Shown one piece after another: positions 34,420 through 42,893 of a stretch of DNA of 64,000 nucleotides; position 1 is the first letter of the stretch, and every line of letters starts with the position of its first letter. The notes under the pieces were generated by a model, which searched no databases, had not been told where the DNA came from, and saw only the letters and a program-made list of their open reading frames with translations. The stretch lies in contig NZ_KE386572.1 of NCBI RefSeq assembly GCF_000427665.1, positions 2,256,196-2,320,195 on the forward strand, in the 5' to 3' direction. Origin of the DNA: Geminicoccus roseus DSM 18922. Its GTDB lineage: Bacteria; Pseudomonadota; Alphaproteobacteria; Geminicoccales; Geminicoccaceae. The translations under genes and the position numbers were made by a program.

Positions 34420-36231
34420 TCAGGCAGCCATCTGCTGGCGGAGGCTGGCGGTTGCGCTTTGGTCGACAGTCAGCGAGGAGCCGTTGCCGGTCAGGACCAC
34501 CCCGTAGACTTCGCGGGCGCGCTCGACCGATACCCAGCCCTCGCGCACGTCGTGCAGCACGCGCTGGACATCGCGGTGCAGTGGCGAGCCGTAGCCGCCG
34601 CCCCCGGAGGACCTGGACACCACATATTCCCCGGGCTCCAGCTTCACGCCGTAGCAGGCAGGCAGTTCCGTCAGGGAGCCATTGAGCTCGCGCTTGTGGG
34701 CCTGCGACAAGGCGCCCGGCCCTCCGCCCCGGGTGCCGGCGGCCGGATTGATCGTGCCGTCGGCGGTGTACAGGACTTCCATCGTGCAGCCGTCGATCGG
34801 CCCGAACTCCGCATAGGCGGAGGGTGCGCCCCGGAACTCGCCGGCGCCCTCCGTGTCGGCAAGCAGGCAGCGGCGACGCACGAAGACCGGATGGTGCAGT
34901 TCGTCGACCTCGATGCTGTCCTGCCGGCAAAGCCCGGCGTTGCCGACGTGGATGATCGACAGGAAGCCGTCGGTCACCGGGGTGCCTGCCCCGCCCGTGG
35001 TGCCCAGGAAGATCTGGTTGACGAACGCGGCCCCGTCATGCCGCGGGTCCTTGCCGGAGATCACGCCCATGGCAGGGGGCATGATCGGACCGGTATCGGC
35101 CATGCCATAGCCAGGGGCGATCTCCGCGATCGCACGCTGTACCGGGTTCGAAACCCGGTCGGCGAGGTTGGTGGTGGCAACGGAGCAGGAATGGGGGTGG
35201 CGCGGGATGCCGACCACGCAGTTCTCGCGCAGGAGCACATCGACCCGCCGGAAGCTGCCGGCATTGGCGGGCACGGTGTGGTCGAGGATGCCGTTGTAGA
35301 TGCCGACCATGGCAGCGGTCCGCGCGCAGCCTTCCGACAGGTTCAGGCCGCAGGGCTGGCAGTCGATGTTGTCGCGCAGATCGACCACGATCTTGCCGGC
35401 CTGGGCATCGATCTGCATGTCGACCTTGACCGGGATCCCGTCCGGCACGCCGGGGAAGGGGTCGTGCGCCGAGTGGACCGTGACCCTGCCGGAAGGCAGG
35501 CGACCGATCGCGTCGATCATCTTCCTTTCGGAATAGTCGAACCAGCCTTCGGCATATTGCTCGAGCGTGTCCCAGCCGACCTCCTTGCCGAGTTCCAGCA
35601 ACTCGCGCTCGCCGATCCGCACCGCTCCAAGCGTCGCCAGATAGTCGCCCCACCACTGCTCGGGCACCCGGATGCGCGCCTTGCACATCCGGATCAGGTC
35701 GTTGTTGTCCTGATAGCCCGACTGGATCTTGGCGGCCGAGAAGATCAGGGCGCCTTCCTCGTACACGTCCTTGGCGTGGCCCATGTAGGTTGTCGGCCGC
35801 GAGTTCCCGCAATCCGCCTGATGGGCCTTGGCCAGCACGAAGAAGCGTACGATGCCGGCATCGTCGACCACGGGCACGATCAGGCAGTGATCGGCAGGAT
35901 GGGAATCGCCCTCGTAAGGACTGTTGTGAAGGAAGCAGTCGCCGGCCTTCAGCTCCGGATGATAGTGACGCACCGTCCTGCACATGATGTCCGGACCGAT
36001 CAGGGTGTGGATCGGCAGGCTCTCCGCGGTGGCCAGCAGGTCGCAGTCGGCGGTCAGGATCACGCAGGAGAAGTCGTGCGCGGTGTTGAGCACGCCGGAA
36101 CGGGCGGTCCGGAACAGGGTGTTCTGCATCTTGCGGGCGATGCTCTCCATCCGGTTGGAGATGATCGCCATCCGGACGCCTTCGCGTGCCCAGCCCGGGC
36201 GGTTGTCGGCAACGGTTTCGTTCGAATCCAT
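34420..36231 (-). CDS. hyuB: hydantoinase B / oxoprolinase family protein (HyuB, pair D)
   Basis: The 603-residue protein carries HDFSCVILTADCDLL, FLHNSPYEGDSHPADH and SSGGGGYGSP. The conserved N-D-P-Y is N-S-P-Y and the closing G-D-P is G-S-P, two Asp-to-Ser changes at conserved motifs that should be checked for effect on activity. The ATG used has a GGAAGGGATAGG stretch just upstream. Longer readings in the same frame run through the 153-bp gap to hyuA without similarity. That gap holds a weak TCCCGCC/GGCGGGA hairpin. Overall the protein is closest to pair A HyuB in this window. Confidence 0.9.
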   Translation of the reverse strand: MDSNETVADNRPGWAREGVRMAIISNRMESIARKMQNTLFRTARSGVLNTAHDFSCVILTADCDLLATAESLPIHTLIGPDIMCRTVRHYHPELKAGDCFLHNSPYEGDSHPADHCLIVPVVDDAGIVRFFVLAKAHQADCGNSRPTTYMGHAKDVYEEGALIFSAAKIQSGYQDNNDLIRMCKARIRVPEQWWGDYLATLGAVRIGERELLELGKEVGWDTLEQYAEGWFDYSERKMIDAIGRLPSGRVTVHSAHDPFPGVPDGIPVKVDMQIDAQAGKIVVDLRDNIDCQPCGLNLSEGCARTAAMVGIYNGILDHTVPANAGSFRRVDVLLRENCVVGIPRHPHSCSVATTNLADRVSNPVQRAIAEIAPGYGMADTGPIMPPAMGVISGKDPRHDGAAFVNQIFLGTTGGAGTPVTDGFLSIIHVGNAGLCRQDSIEVDELHHPVFVRRRCLLADTEGAGEFRGAPSAYAEFGPIDGCTMEVLYTADGTINPAAGTRGGGPGALSQAHKRELNGSLTELPACYGVKLEPGEYVVSRSSGGGGYGSPLHRDVQRVLHDVREGWVSVERAREVYGVVLTGNGSSLTVDQSATASLRQQMAA

Positions 36232-36384
36232 CGGACCTATCCCTTCCGTCCTGGGGCACGGCTTGTCGTGAGGCGCAGGCTTGCGGCGCTGCAGCCCGGT
36301 CCCGGCAGCTTGCACCGGTGGTCCCGCCTGCTCGAAGTGCATGGCGGGATCGTGGTGTCGGACACGTTCATCAGACCTCCACCC

Positions 36385-38445
36385 TCAGAACGTGACCCGC
36401 AGGCCGCCACCTTCGGTTCGCACCGCCGTCGTGCCCGGATCGACCACGACCGTGGTGAACGAGGACTCGATGATCGCGGGGCCGGTCACTGGCTCGCCCG
36501 CCTCCATGGCCTCGAACCGTGCCACCGGCGCATCGACCCAACCGGTGGCGGCGAAGTAGATCTGGCGGCGGTGCATCATCGGCCCTGCGCCCTTGGGACT
36601 GGGCAGGCGGCCGCTACCGCTCTCGCGCAACCGACAGCTCACCTTGGCGCGCCAGGTGACGAACTCGACCTCGGAATGAGGATCGCTGATCTCGAAGATG
36701 CTCTTGTGGGTGTCGTGGAACGCCTGCTTGAGCGCATCCAGTTCCGTCTGGCTGCTGATCCGGCCGGACGCCATCGGCACCTCGATCTCCCAGATCTGGT
36801 GCGGGTAGCGCGCTTCGACCGAGAACTCGGTGACGACCTCCAGGGCACCTTCGCCAGGCCCGTCCGCGAAGGCCTTGCAGCGGCGCTCCAGCTCGGACAG
36901 CACCTCGTTGACCTGCTCGAAGGGGAAGCGGTCGCTGACAGTGAACAGCATCTGCGCATAGTCGGACGAGAGCTCCGACATCAGCGCCCCCGCTGCGCTC
37001 AGCACGGCGCCGGCCTCCGGGATCAGGACGCCTGCGCAGCCCAGCCTCTTGCCGACCGCCACCGCATTCAGCCCGGCGGCGCCGCCTCCTCCGATCAGGA
37101 TTGCCGTGCTCGGGTCGATCCCCTGGTTCACGGTGATCTCGTCGATGGCGCCCACCATCTTCTCGGTCGCCAGGGCCAGCACCGCCGCGGCGGTTTCCTC
37201 GACCGACAGGCCCAGCTTGTCGGAGACCTTCTCCTTCAATGCCGCCATCGCCGCGGCGCGGTCCAGCGCCATCGTGCCGCCCAGGAAGAAGTCCGGGTCG
37301 ATGTAGCCCAGGATGATCGAGCAGTCGGTGACGGTCGGCTCGGTGCCGCCCTTGCCGTACGCGACGGGACCAGGCGTCGAGCCGGCGCTTTTGGGGCCGA
37401 CCTGAAGAAGACCGCCGCTGTCGACCCAGGCGATCGAACCACCACCGGCTCCGATGCTCTTCACGTCGACCGAGGGGAAGCCGGTCATGTGGCCGCGGAA
37501 GCGCTGGCCCAGCCAGGTTTCACGGGTCCATGGAATGCGGCCGTCGCGGACCAGGCTGACGTCATAGCTGGTGCCACCAGTATCGGCGACGATCGCGGCT
37601 GCGTTGTCGAAGTCGCGGCTGGCATAGTAGCGGCCGGCAACAGGGGCCATGGCTGGCCCGGAGTTGATCGAGTGGATCGGGGCACGCGCCACTGCCTCGG
37701 CATCCATGATGCCGCCACCGGAGGTGACCATCAGCGTCCGGCCGGTAAAGCCTGCCTCGCGCAGCCGGTTGGTCAGGCCGTTCAGGTATTTGAACATGAG
37801 CGGCTTGAGCGAGGCGTCGATCACGGTGGCGGAGGCGCGGCGATACTCGCGCATGGTCGGGTTGAGGACGTGGGAGAGCGTCACCGAGACGTTGGGCAAA
37901 TGCTCGGCCAGCATTTCGCCGATCCGCCGCTCGTGGGCGCTGTTCAGCACCGACCAGAGCAGGCAGATGCCGACTGCCTCGACCTTCTCCTCCCTCAGCT
38001 TCTCGATCACCCGCAAGACCGCGGCTTCATCAAGTTCCTTCACCACCTCGCCTTCGGCATTGATGCGCTCGGGCACCTCGAAGGTCAGGCGGCGCGGCAC
38101 GTACGGCTCAGGGTAGGGGACCGTGAAGTTGAACGGCTCGATCCGGCCACCCTCGCGGATCACCAGGACATCCGGGTGGCCTTCCGTCGTCAGGAACGCC
38201 GTCTTGGCGGTGTTGCCGGTCAGGATCGCGTTGATCGCGCGGGTGGTGCCGTGAATGAACATCTGGCCGCGCGCCAGGAAGTCGCTGCGTTCCAGGCCAT
38301 AATGCGTTGCCGCAAGACCAAGGGCGTCCAACACGCCGCGCACCGGGTCGTCCGGCGTGGTCGAGGCCTTGAACAGGCGGATCTCGTCCCCGTCTTCCAC
38401 CACCAGATCGGTGAAGGTGCCGCCAGTATCGCAAGCGAGCCGCAT
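36385..38445 (-). CDS. hyuA: hydantoinase A / oxoprolinase family ATPase subunit (HyuA, pair D)
   Basis: The 686-residue protein has DTGGTFTD at 6-13, GTTRAINA at 66-73 and DTGGTSYDVS at 288-297, then GAGGGSIAWVD and GSTPGPVAYG. The usual PGPACYG motif has lost its Cys (V-A-Y-G). The open frame continues about 530 codons upstream, but that part is antisense to the chaperonin gene. The ATG at 38445 with a GGAGGGGG site is the start, and the family's first residues follow at once. It is the first gene of the operon hyuA-hyuB-aminotransferase-hyuA-hyuB and faces two TGTGATCAC operators in the divergent promoter region. Confidence 0.93.
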   Translation of the reverse strand: MRLACDTGGTFTDLVVEDGDEIRLFKASTTPDDPVRGVLDALGLAATHYGLERSDFLARGQMFIHGTTRAINAILTGNTAKTAFLTTEGHPDVLVIREGGRIEPFNFTVPYPEPYVPRRLTFEVPERINAEGEVVKELDEAAVLRVIEKLREEKVEAVGICLLWSVLNSAHERRIGEMLAEHLPNVSVTLSHVLNPTMREYRRASATVIDASLKPLMFKYLNGLTNRLREAGFTGRTLMVTSGGGIMDAEAVARAPIHSINSGPAMAPVAGRYYASRDFDNAAAIVADTGGTSYDVSLVRDGRIPWTRETWLGQRFRGHMTGFPSVDVKSIGAGGGSIAWVDSGGLLQVGPKSAGSTPGPVAYGKGGTEPTVTDCSIILGYIDPDFFLGGTMALDRAAAMAALKEKVSDKLGLSVEETAAAVLALATEKMVGAIDEITVNQGIDPSTAILIGGGGAAGLNAVAVGKRLGCAGVLIPEAGAVLSAAGALMSELSSDYAQMLFTVSDRFPFEQVNEVLSELERRCKAFADGPGEGALEVVTEFSVEARYPHQIWEIEVPMASGRISSQTELDALKQAFHDTHKSIFEISDPHSEVEFVTWRAKVSCRLRESGSGRLPSPKGAGPMMHRRQIYFAATGWVDAPVARFEAMEAGEPVTGPAIIESSFTTVVVDPGTTAVRTEGGGLRVTF

Positions 38446-38489
38446 TGATCTCGTCCCCCTCCTGCCCTTTTCCCGAAGGGTACGCACTG

Positions 38490-38499
38490 TGTGATCACA
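38490..38499. promoter_or_regulatory. TGTGATCACA operator, hyuA / chaperonin divergent region, site 1
   Basis: The perfect palindrome lies 45 bp upstream of the minus-strand hyuA start. A second copy is centred 24 bp away, near two helical turns, which would allow side-by-side binding of two regulator dimers. Confidence 0.75.
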
Positions 38500-38513
38500 G
38501 GCGCAACCCCCGC

Positions 38514-38523
38514 TGTGATCACG
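38514..38523. promoter_or_regulatory. TGTGATCACG operator, hyuA / chaperonin divergent region, site 2
   Basis: This has the same core GTGATCAC with G at the last position. It is placed between site 1 and the chaperonin start, about 105 bp before the ATG, so one site may serve each direction. Confidence 0.7.
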
Positions 38524-38628
38524 GAGCAAGTCCCATGCCACTGGAGAGGGTTTCTCGTGATGGCACACCTCGTGCAAAGGTCTTCGGGCCGGTCCGCACG
38601 AGCGGAGGCGACAGGGGGGATTGGCGGC

Positions 38629-40206
38629 ATGACGGCGAAGAGGATCCGGTGGGGAGCCTGTGCTGGCGAAGCGCTGGCGCGAGGTGCGGATGTCGCGGCT
38701 GATCTGGTTGGAGCTACGCTTGGACCGGCTGGCCGGTCGGTGCTGGTCGGGCGATCGTTCGCGGCCCCGTTGATGCTGCGCGGTGGCCATACGCTCCTCC
38801 AGCAACTCGAACTGGAAGATGCCGATCAGCAGATGGGCGTGCAGGCCATGCGGGAATTGGCATGGCGCACCAGCGAGGAGGTGGGGGACGGCACCAGTAC
38901 CGCGATCGTGATGGCGCGGGCACTGCTGCGAGCCGGACTGAGGGCGGTGTCGGCGGGAATCGCGCCTGCCGATCTGCAGGATGCGATCGATGCCCATGCC
39001 AAGGTCGTGCTCCGGGAACTTGCAAGCGCAGGGCGACCTGTCTCCGGCCGGGATCAATTGGTTCCCCTCGCCACCCAGGCTGCCGGCGGCGATACCGCTA
39101 TCGGGGCGCTGGTCGCCGACGCGCACGAGCAGGTGGGACCTCACGGGGTGGTGCAGGTCCAGGAAGGCCGGGGCAGTACGGACGAGATCGAGATCGTGCC
39201 CGGACTGCATTTCGACCAGGGCTGGATTTCGCCGCATTTTGTCGATGATCCCAAGACGCAGAGCGTCGAGATCGATGATCCCTTGATCATCATGCATCTG
39301 GGCGTTCTCAATGACCTGGGTCCCATCGTGCCGATGCTGGAGATGGTCGCCAAGGCCCATCGCGGCTTGGTACTGATCGCAGAGAACGTGGGCGGTGAGG
39401 CGCTCGCCACGCTGGTCGTCAACAAGCAGCGGGCCGGCTTCAAGGTTGCTGCCGTCAAGGCTCCGGGTGCCGGCGCCTGGCGGGCATTGATGCTGGACGA
39501 CATTGCGGTCGCCACCGGCGGCGCGATGGTTGCCGAGCATCTCGGTACCCGGCTCGAGCATCTGCGCCCCCAGATGGCCGGACGCGCTGCCAGGATTCGC
39601 ATTACCCGTTCCGGCACCATCATCACGGGCGGCAGGGCGGATCCTGCTGCCATTGATCTGCGCCGACGCGAGATCCGGGACGCAATCGCCCGGGAGAAGC
39701 ATTTGTCGTTTGATCGCGACCAGCACCGCAAGCGCCTGGCGCGGCTGGAAGGTGGCATCGCCACCCTGCGCCTGGGTGGATCCAGCGCTATCGAGATCGC
39801 TGATCGCCAGAAGCGCGCCCAGAGCGCATCGGCAGCCGTGCAGGCGGCGCAGGAAGGCGGAGTCGTGCCAGGTGGCAGTGCAGCGCTGATTCACGCGGGG
39901 CGCCGGGCCCGTGCCGTCCTGCCGGACGACTTTCTGGGCCGACTGGTCGGGCAGGTCTTCGAAGCCGGCCTGCATGCCCCCCTTCGTATCATCGCCGACA
40001 ACGCCGGCCTCGACGGCCGGATGGTGGTCCATCGCCTGGCAGCTGGGGGAGACGATACCGCTTTCGATGTGCTTGGGCAGAATACGGTTGGAAGCGATTT
40101 CCTGGGTGATCCCCTGCCGGTGCTGAACGCGGCACTCAGCAATGCCGTGTCCACGGCGTCACGCCTTCTCGGGGCCTCCGTTACGATCACTTCCGACGCT
40201 GCGTGA
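38629..40206 (+). CDS. divergent GroEL-family chaperonin lacking two catalytic aspartates
   Basis: The 525-residue protein aligns along all of GroEL: TLGPAGRSVLV, ELED, GDGTSTA, the apical segment LIAENVGGEALATLVVN, VAAVKAPGAG and GGIATLRLGG. Recalled ungapped against GroEL, Asp52 is Gly (codon at 38,782) and Asp398 is Ser399 here (codon at 39,823). Both Asp residues are needed for ATP hydrolysis. Asp87 (GDGTS), which contacts Mg-ATP, is kept. Lys51 is Arg, and the GGM-rich tail is absent. The ATG gives the same residue numbers as GroEL up to Asp87, and GGGGGGA precedes it. No groES gene is adjacent. It probably folds or holds Hyu complexes, slowly or without cycling. Confidence 0.9.
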   Translation: MTAKRIRWGACAGEALARGADVAADLVGATLGPAGRSVLVGRSFAAPLMLRGGHTLLQQLELEDADQQMGVQAMRELAWRTSEEVGDGTSTAIVMARALLRAGLRAVSAGIAPADLQDAIDAHAKVVLRELASAGRPVSGRDQLVPLATQAAGGDTAIGALVADAHEQVGPHGVVQVQEGRGSTDEIEIVPGLHFDQGWISPHFVDDPKTQSVEIDDPLIIMHLGVLNDLGPIVPMLEMVAKAHRGLVLIAENVGGEALATLVVNKQRAGFKVAAVKAPGAGAWRALMLDDIAVATGGAMVAEHLGTRLEHLRPQMAGRAARIRITRSGTIITGGRADPAAIDLRRREIRDAIAREKHLSFDRDQHRKRLARLEGGIATLRLGGSSAIEIADRQKRAQSASAAVQAAQEGGVVPGGSAALIHAGRRARAVLPDDFLGRLVGQVFEAGLHAPLRIIADNAGLDGRMVVHRLAAGGDDTAFDVLGQNTVGSDFLGDPLPVLNAALSNAVSTASRLLGASVTITSDAA

Positions 40207-40233
40207 GCATCCCAAATAGGCGGTTGCCTGCTC

Positions 40234-40243
40234 TGTGATCACA
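40234..40243. promoter_or_regulatory. TGTGATCACA operator before the Pot-type ABC operon, site 1
   Basis: The palindrome extends to 12 bp (CTGTGATCACAG) and starts 28 bp after the chaperonin stop. A TTGCCT hexamer at 40,224 and an ATTATT stretch at 40,245 flank it and could be parts of a promoter it would block; that is tentative. Confidence 0.7.
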
Positions 40244-40328
40244 GATTATTCCTTGAAGCATGGGGAGAGGGAACCGCGAGTTCCCTGAAAAACGAACGGC
40301 GCTGCAGGCTGGCACGGCTGTTGCACGC

Positions 40329-40338
40329 TGTGATCACT
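40329..40338. promoter_or_regulatory. TGTGATCACT operator before the Pot-type ABC operon, site 2
   Basis: A second copy with one changed end base lies 95 bp after site 1, close to nine helical turns, and 118 bp before the chosen ATPase start. The spacing would suit DNA looping. A coding start upstream of this site would place the operator inside the gene, which argues for the later ATG. Confidence 0.65.
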
Positions 40339-40455
40339 AGAATGAGTGCCGACGCTCTCGGGCAACCGGGTCTTGCTGAAAGGTTGCGCATGCCGCACGG
40401 TCAGACAGCCCTAGCATCGCGGCCTGCGGGCCGTATTGTGGAGGCACAGTCCTCA

Positions 40456-41556
40456 ATGGCCGACCCTGGCCCAGCTCCCGCTGTCCAGCCGATGCTGGAA
40501 GTCATCGATGCCGTGCACGCCTATGGCGACGTAGTCGCGCTGGACAACGTCACGGTCACTGCCGCGCCAGGCGAATTCCTGACCATCCTCGGCGAGAGCG
40601 GGTCCGGGAAGACCACGTTGCTGCGTCTCATCTCGGGGTTGGAGAAGCCCTACAAGATCGGCGCACTGCGACTGAACGGCGTGGATGTCCGCGAGGTCCC
40701 GGCGTTCTCGCGCAATTGCACGACCGTCTTCCAGAACTACGCCCTTTTCCCGCACATGACGGTGGGCGCCAACGTCGAGTACGGGCTGAAAGTCCGCGGC
40801 GTGGCGATGCCCGAGCGGCAGGAACGCGCGCGCGAGGCGCTGAACCTGGTGCGTCTTGCCGACAAGTACGATCGCAAGATCCATCAGCTATCCGGTGGCG
40901 AGCGCCAGCGCGTGGCCCTGGCGCGGGCGCTTGTACCGCGGCCGGCCATCCTCCTGCTCGACGAGCCGCTGGGTGCCCTGGACGAGAAGCTGCGCGTCGA
41001 CATGCAGGTGGAACTCATGGAGATCCACAAGACGCTCGGCATGACCTTCGTCTACATCACCCACAGCCAGGAAGAAGCGCTCACGATGAGTGACCGCATC
41101 ATCCTGATGCGCAAGGGCCGGATTGAGCAGGCCGGGCCGCCGCCCGCGATCTTCGACCGACCGGTAAGCCGGTTCGTCGCTGAATTCATGGGGGTCGAAA
41201 ACCTTCTCAGGGCGGAACTCGTGGCGCTGGATGGCGATCGGGCGACGGTGCAGGTAGGTGGTGCACGGCTGGACGGCCGCTGGTCCGGCAAGAGCCGGCC
41301 GCCCCTCGGTTCGGAAGTGGCTGTCGGCATGCGGGCGGAGCGACTGCACATTGCCGATCAGGCTCCGGACAACGACGCCCTGAACGTCCTGCCGGGCCGC
41401 CTCGACAGCGCGATCTACAAGGGAAAATATCTAGACCGCACCGTCCTTACCGAGATCGGGCCGATCAAGGTGCGCTTGTGGGATTCGTCCTCCACCACCA
41501 GGGACCGCGGGTTCGTCTGGTGGAAGAAGGACGACTGCATGGTCATGAGCGCCTGA
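40456..41556 (+). CDS. polyamine-type ABC transporter ATP-binding protein (PotA-like)
   Basis: The 366-residue protein has an ABC domain with Walker A GESGSGKTTLL, the signature LSGGERQRVAL, Walker B LLLDEPLGALD and the switch THSQEEAL. A C-terminal TOBE-like domain (residues about 250-366) follows, as in PotA and other MalK-like ATPases. It energises the two permeases downstream. The frame is open 45 codons further upstream, but the ATG with a GTGGAGG site is preferred. It heads a four-gene importer operon behind two operators. The cargo may be a polyamine, an omega-amino acid or an amide. Confidence 0.92.
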   Translation: MADPGPAPAVQPMLEVIDAVHAYGDVVALDNVTVTAAPGEFLTILGESGSGKTTLLRLISGLEKPYKIGALRLNGVDVREVPAFSRNCTTVFQNYALFPHMTVGANVEYGLKVRGVAMPERQERAREALNLVRLADKYDRKIHQLSGGERQRVALARALVPRPAILLLDEPLGALDEKLRVDMQVELMEIHKTLGMTFVYITHSQEEALTMSDRIILMRKGRIEQAGPPPAIFDRPVSRFVAEFMGVENLLRAELVALDGDRATVQVGGARLDGRWSGKSRPPLGSEVAVGMRAERLHIADQAPDNDALNVLPGRLDSAIYKGKYLDRTVLTEIGPIKVRLWDSSSTTRDRGFVWWKKDDCMVMSA

Positions 41557-41610
41557 GCCAGCACGGCCATCGTCAGCGACATTGCCCTCAGCCAGAGAAT
41601 GGAGAAGCCG

Positions 41611-42828
41611 ATGACCAGAGGTAAGTTCGATCCGAGCGACCCGCGCATGTCGCGGCGCAGCTTTGTGGAGAGTGCGCTCTCCCTCACCGCCCTGACCACG
41701 GCTGCGGCAACGCTGCCGGCTGCCGTTCCGGGGATGAGCCAGCAGGCCTGGGCGGCCGGAGAGGCGGTCAAAGGCTATGGCGTGACCACGGCGCAGCTGA
41801 AGGACTGGTCGATCATGACCAAGTCCATCGGCGTCGATATCGAGTACACGCCGACCAACGCCGACATCGGCGTGTTCATGCGCGATGTGATGTCGAACGA
41901 CCTGGGAGCGACCCACGACATCTTCATCTTTGACGGCGGTACTGAAAAGGTCCTCGGCCCGGAGGGCTATTACGCAGAGATCATCGAGGATCAGCCGGAA
42001 CTCACTTTGTGGGAGCGGACCCCGGACGCATGGAAGCGCTCGGACCTGATCCGCGCCGAAGGCAAGCAGTACGGCGTGCCGGTGATCGGCAATGGCGACG
42101 CGTTCGGCTATTTCCCTGAGGTCATCGACGCCAATCCGAACGGGATGGACGAGATACCCTGGACCACCTTCTTTGAGGGGGAGCAGGTCAAGGGACGGGT
42201 AGCGATCGATCGCAGCTGGCTGCAGTCGATGACCGAGACTGCCAACTACCTGAAACATCATGGCAAGGCGGAGATCGACGATCCGGCCGACCTGCCGCAG
42301 GAGCAGGCGCGCCAGGTGGCGGACTACCTGGTCGAGCGCAAGCGGGCCGGACAGTTCCGGACGATCTTCACGGCGTTCGAGGAACAGGTACAACTGCTTT
42401 CCAACAAAGAGATCGACATGATCAATTGTTGGGAACCGGCCACCAAGGAAGCCAACAACGCTTTAGGTGCCGGTACGGTGATCTATGCGTTCACCGTAGA
42501 AGGCTATTACAAGTGGGGCCATGGCGCCTATGTCCATACCCAGGCCATGGAGCGCGGCAACCTCGACAACATCTACAAGGTTCTGAATTATTTTCTTGGT
42601 GGCGAATATCGCGCCTATCAGGCCAAGCAGCGTGGCTATGCCGGCCCGAACATGGACCTGGGCGTTCAGTACGCCATCGAGCACGACTGGCCGCAGGAAG
42701 ACATCGACCTCCTCAAGTGGACCGAGGAGAAGGTGAACCGCAAGTTCGAGAAGCCATTCTTCGGCAAGTCGACACCGACCAATGCCGACGTGATGGAAGA
42801 AGAGTGGCAACGTTTCCTGAACGCCTGA
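41611..42828 (+). CDS. Tat-exported substrate-binding protein, spermidine/putrescine type (PotD-like)
   Basis: The 405-residue protein opens with a twin-arginine signal (MSRRSFVESALSLTAL, cleavage after AWA near residue 47). It is therefore exported folded by Tat, as is common for this family in alphaproteobacteria. The mature part has the type II binding fold with FDGGTEKVLGPEGYY, GKQYGVPVIGNGDAFGY and INCWEPATKEANNALGAG. An ATG four codons upstream is possible; the one chosen has GGAGAAG before it. A GGGGCCG/CGGCCCC hairpin follows and probably lowers expression of the permease genes relative to this one. Confidence 0.9.
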   Translation: MTRGKFDPSDPRMSRRSFVESALSLTALTTAAATLPAAVPGMSQQAWAAGEAVKGYGVTTAQLKDWSIMTKSIGVDIEYTPTNADIGVFMRDVMSNDLGATHDIFIFDGGTEKVLGPEGYYAEIIEDQPELTLWERTPDAWKRSDLIRAEGKQYGVPVIGNGDAFGYFPEVIDANPNGMDEIPWTTFFEGEQVKGRVAIDRSWLQSMTETANYLKHHGKAEIDDPADLPQEQARQVADYLVERKRAGQFRTIFTAFEEQVQLLSNKEIDMINCWEPATKEANNALGAGTVIYAFTVEGYYKWGHGAYVHTQAMERGNLDNIYKVLNYFLGGEYRAYQAKQRGYAGPNMDLGVQYAIEHDWPQEDIDLLKWTEEKVNRKFEKPFFGKSTPTNADVMEEEWQRFLNA

Positions 42829-42836
42829 CCTGAACA

Positions 42837-42863
42837 GGGGCCGGCCGACCTGCGGGCGGCCCC
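42837..42863 (+). terminator. stem-loop between binding-protein and permease genes
   Basis: GGGGCCG and CGGCCCC form a 7-bp all-GC stem around 13 bases, followed by TTCATCTT. The place, right after the binding-protein stop and before the permease ribosome site, fits a partial terminator or 3' stabiliser giving excess binding protein. Confidence 0.55.
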
Positions 42864-42893
42864 TTCATCTTGCAGCAGAGGAGGCCATTGCCG

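Noticed and set aside
29436-38445. Acetone or acetophenone carboxylase as the identity of a Hyu pair
   Set aside because: The HyuA/HyuB core is shared, but no separate small gamma-type subunit gene is present and the surroundings (aminotransferases, amine and amide importers) favour cyclic amides. It is kept only as a less likely option.
34459-38448. A 1329-codon open frame on the plus strand
   Set aside because: It runs antisense to hyuA and hyuB of pair D and has low-complexity Arg/Asp/Gly-rich sequence with no motif. Such frames arise on the opposite strand of high-GC genes.
38446-40032. A 530-codon upstream extension of HyuA pair D
   Set aside because: It is antisense to the chaperonin gene, crosses two operators, and the family's conserved start and a GGAGGGGG site are at 38445.
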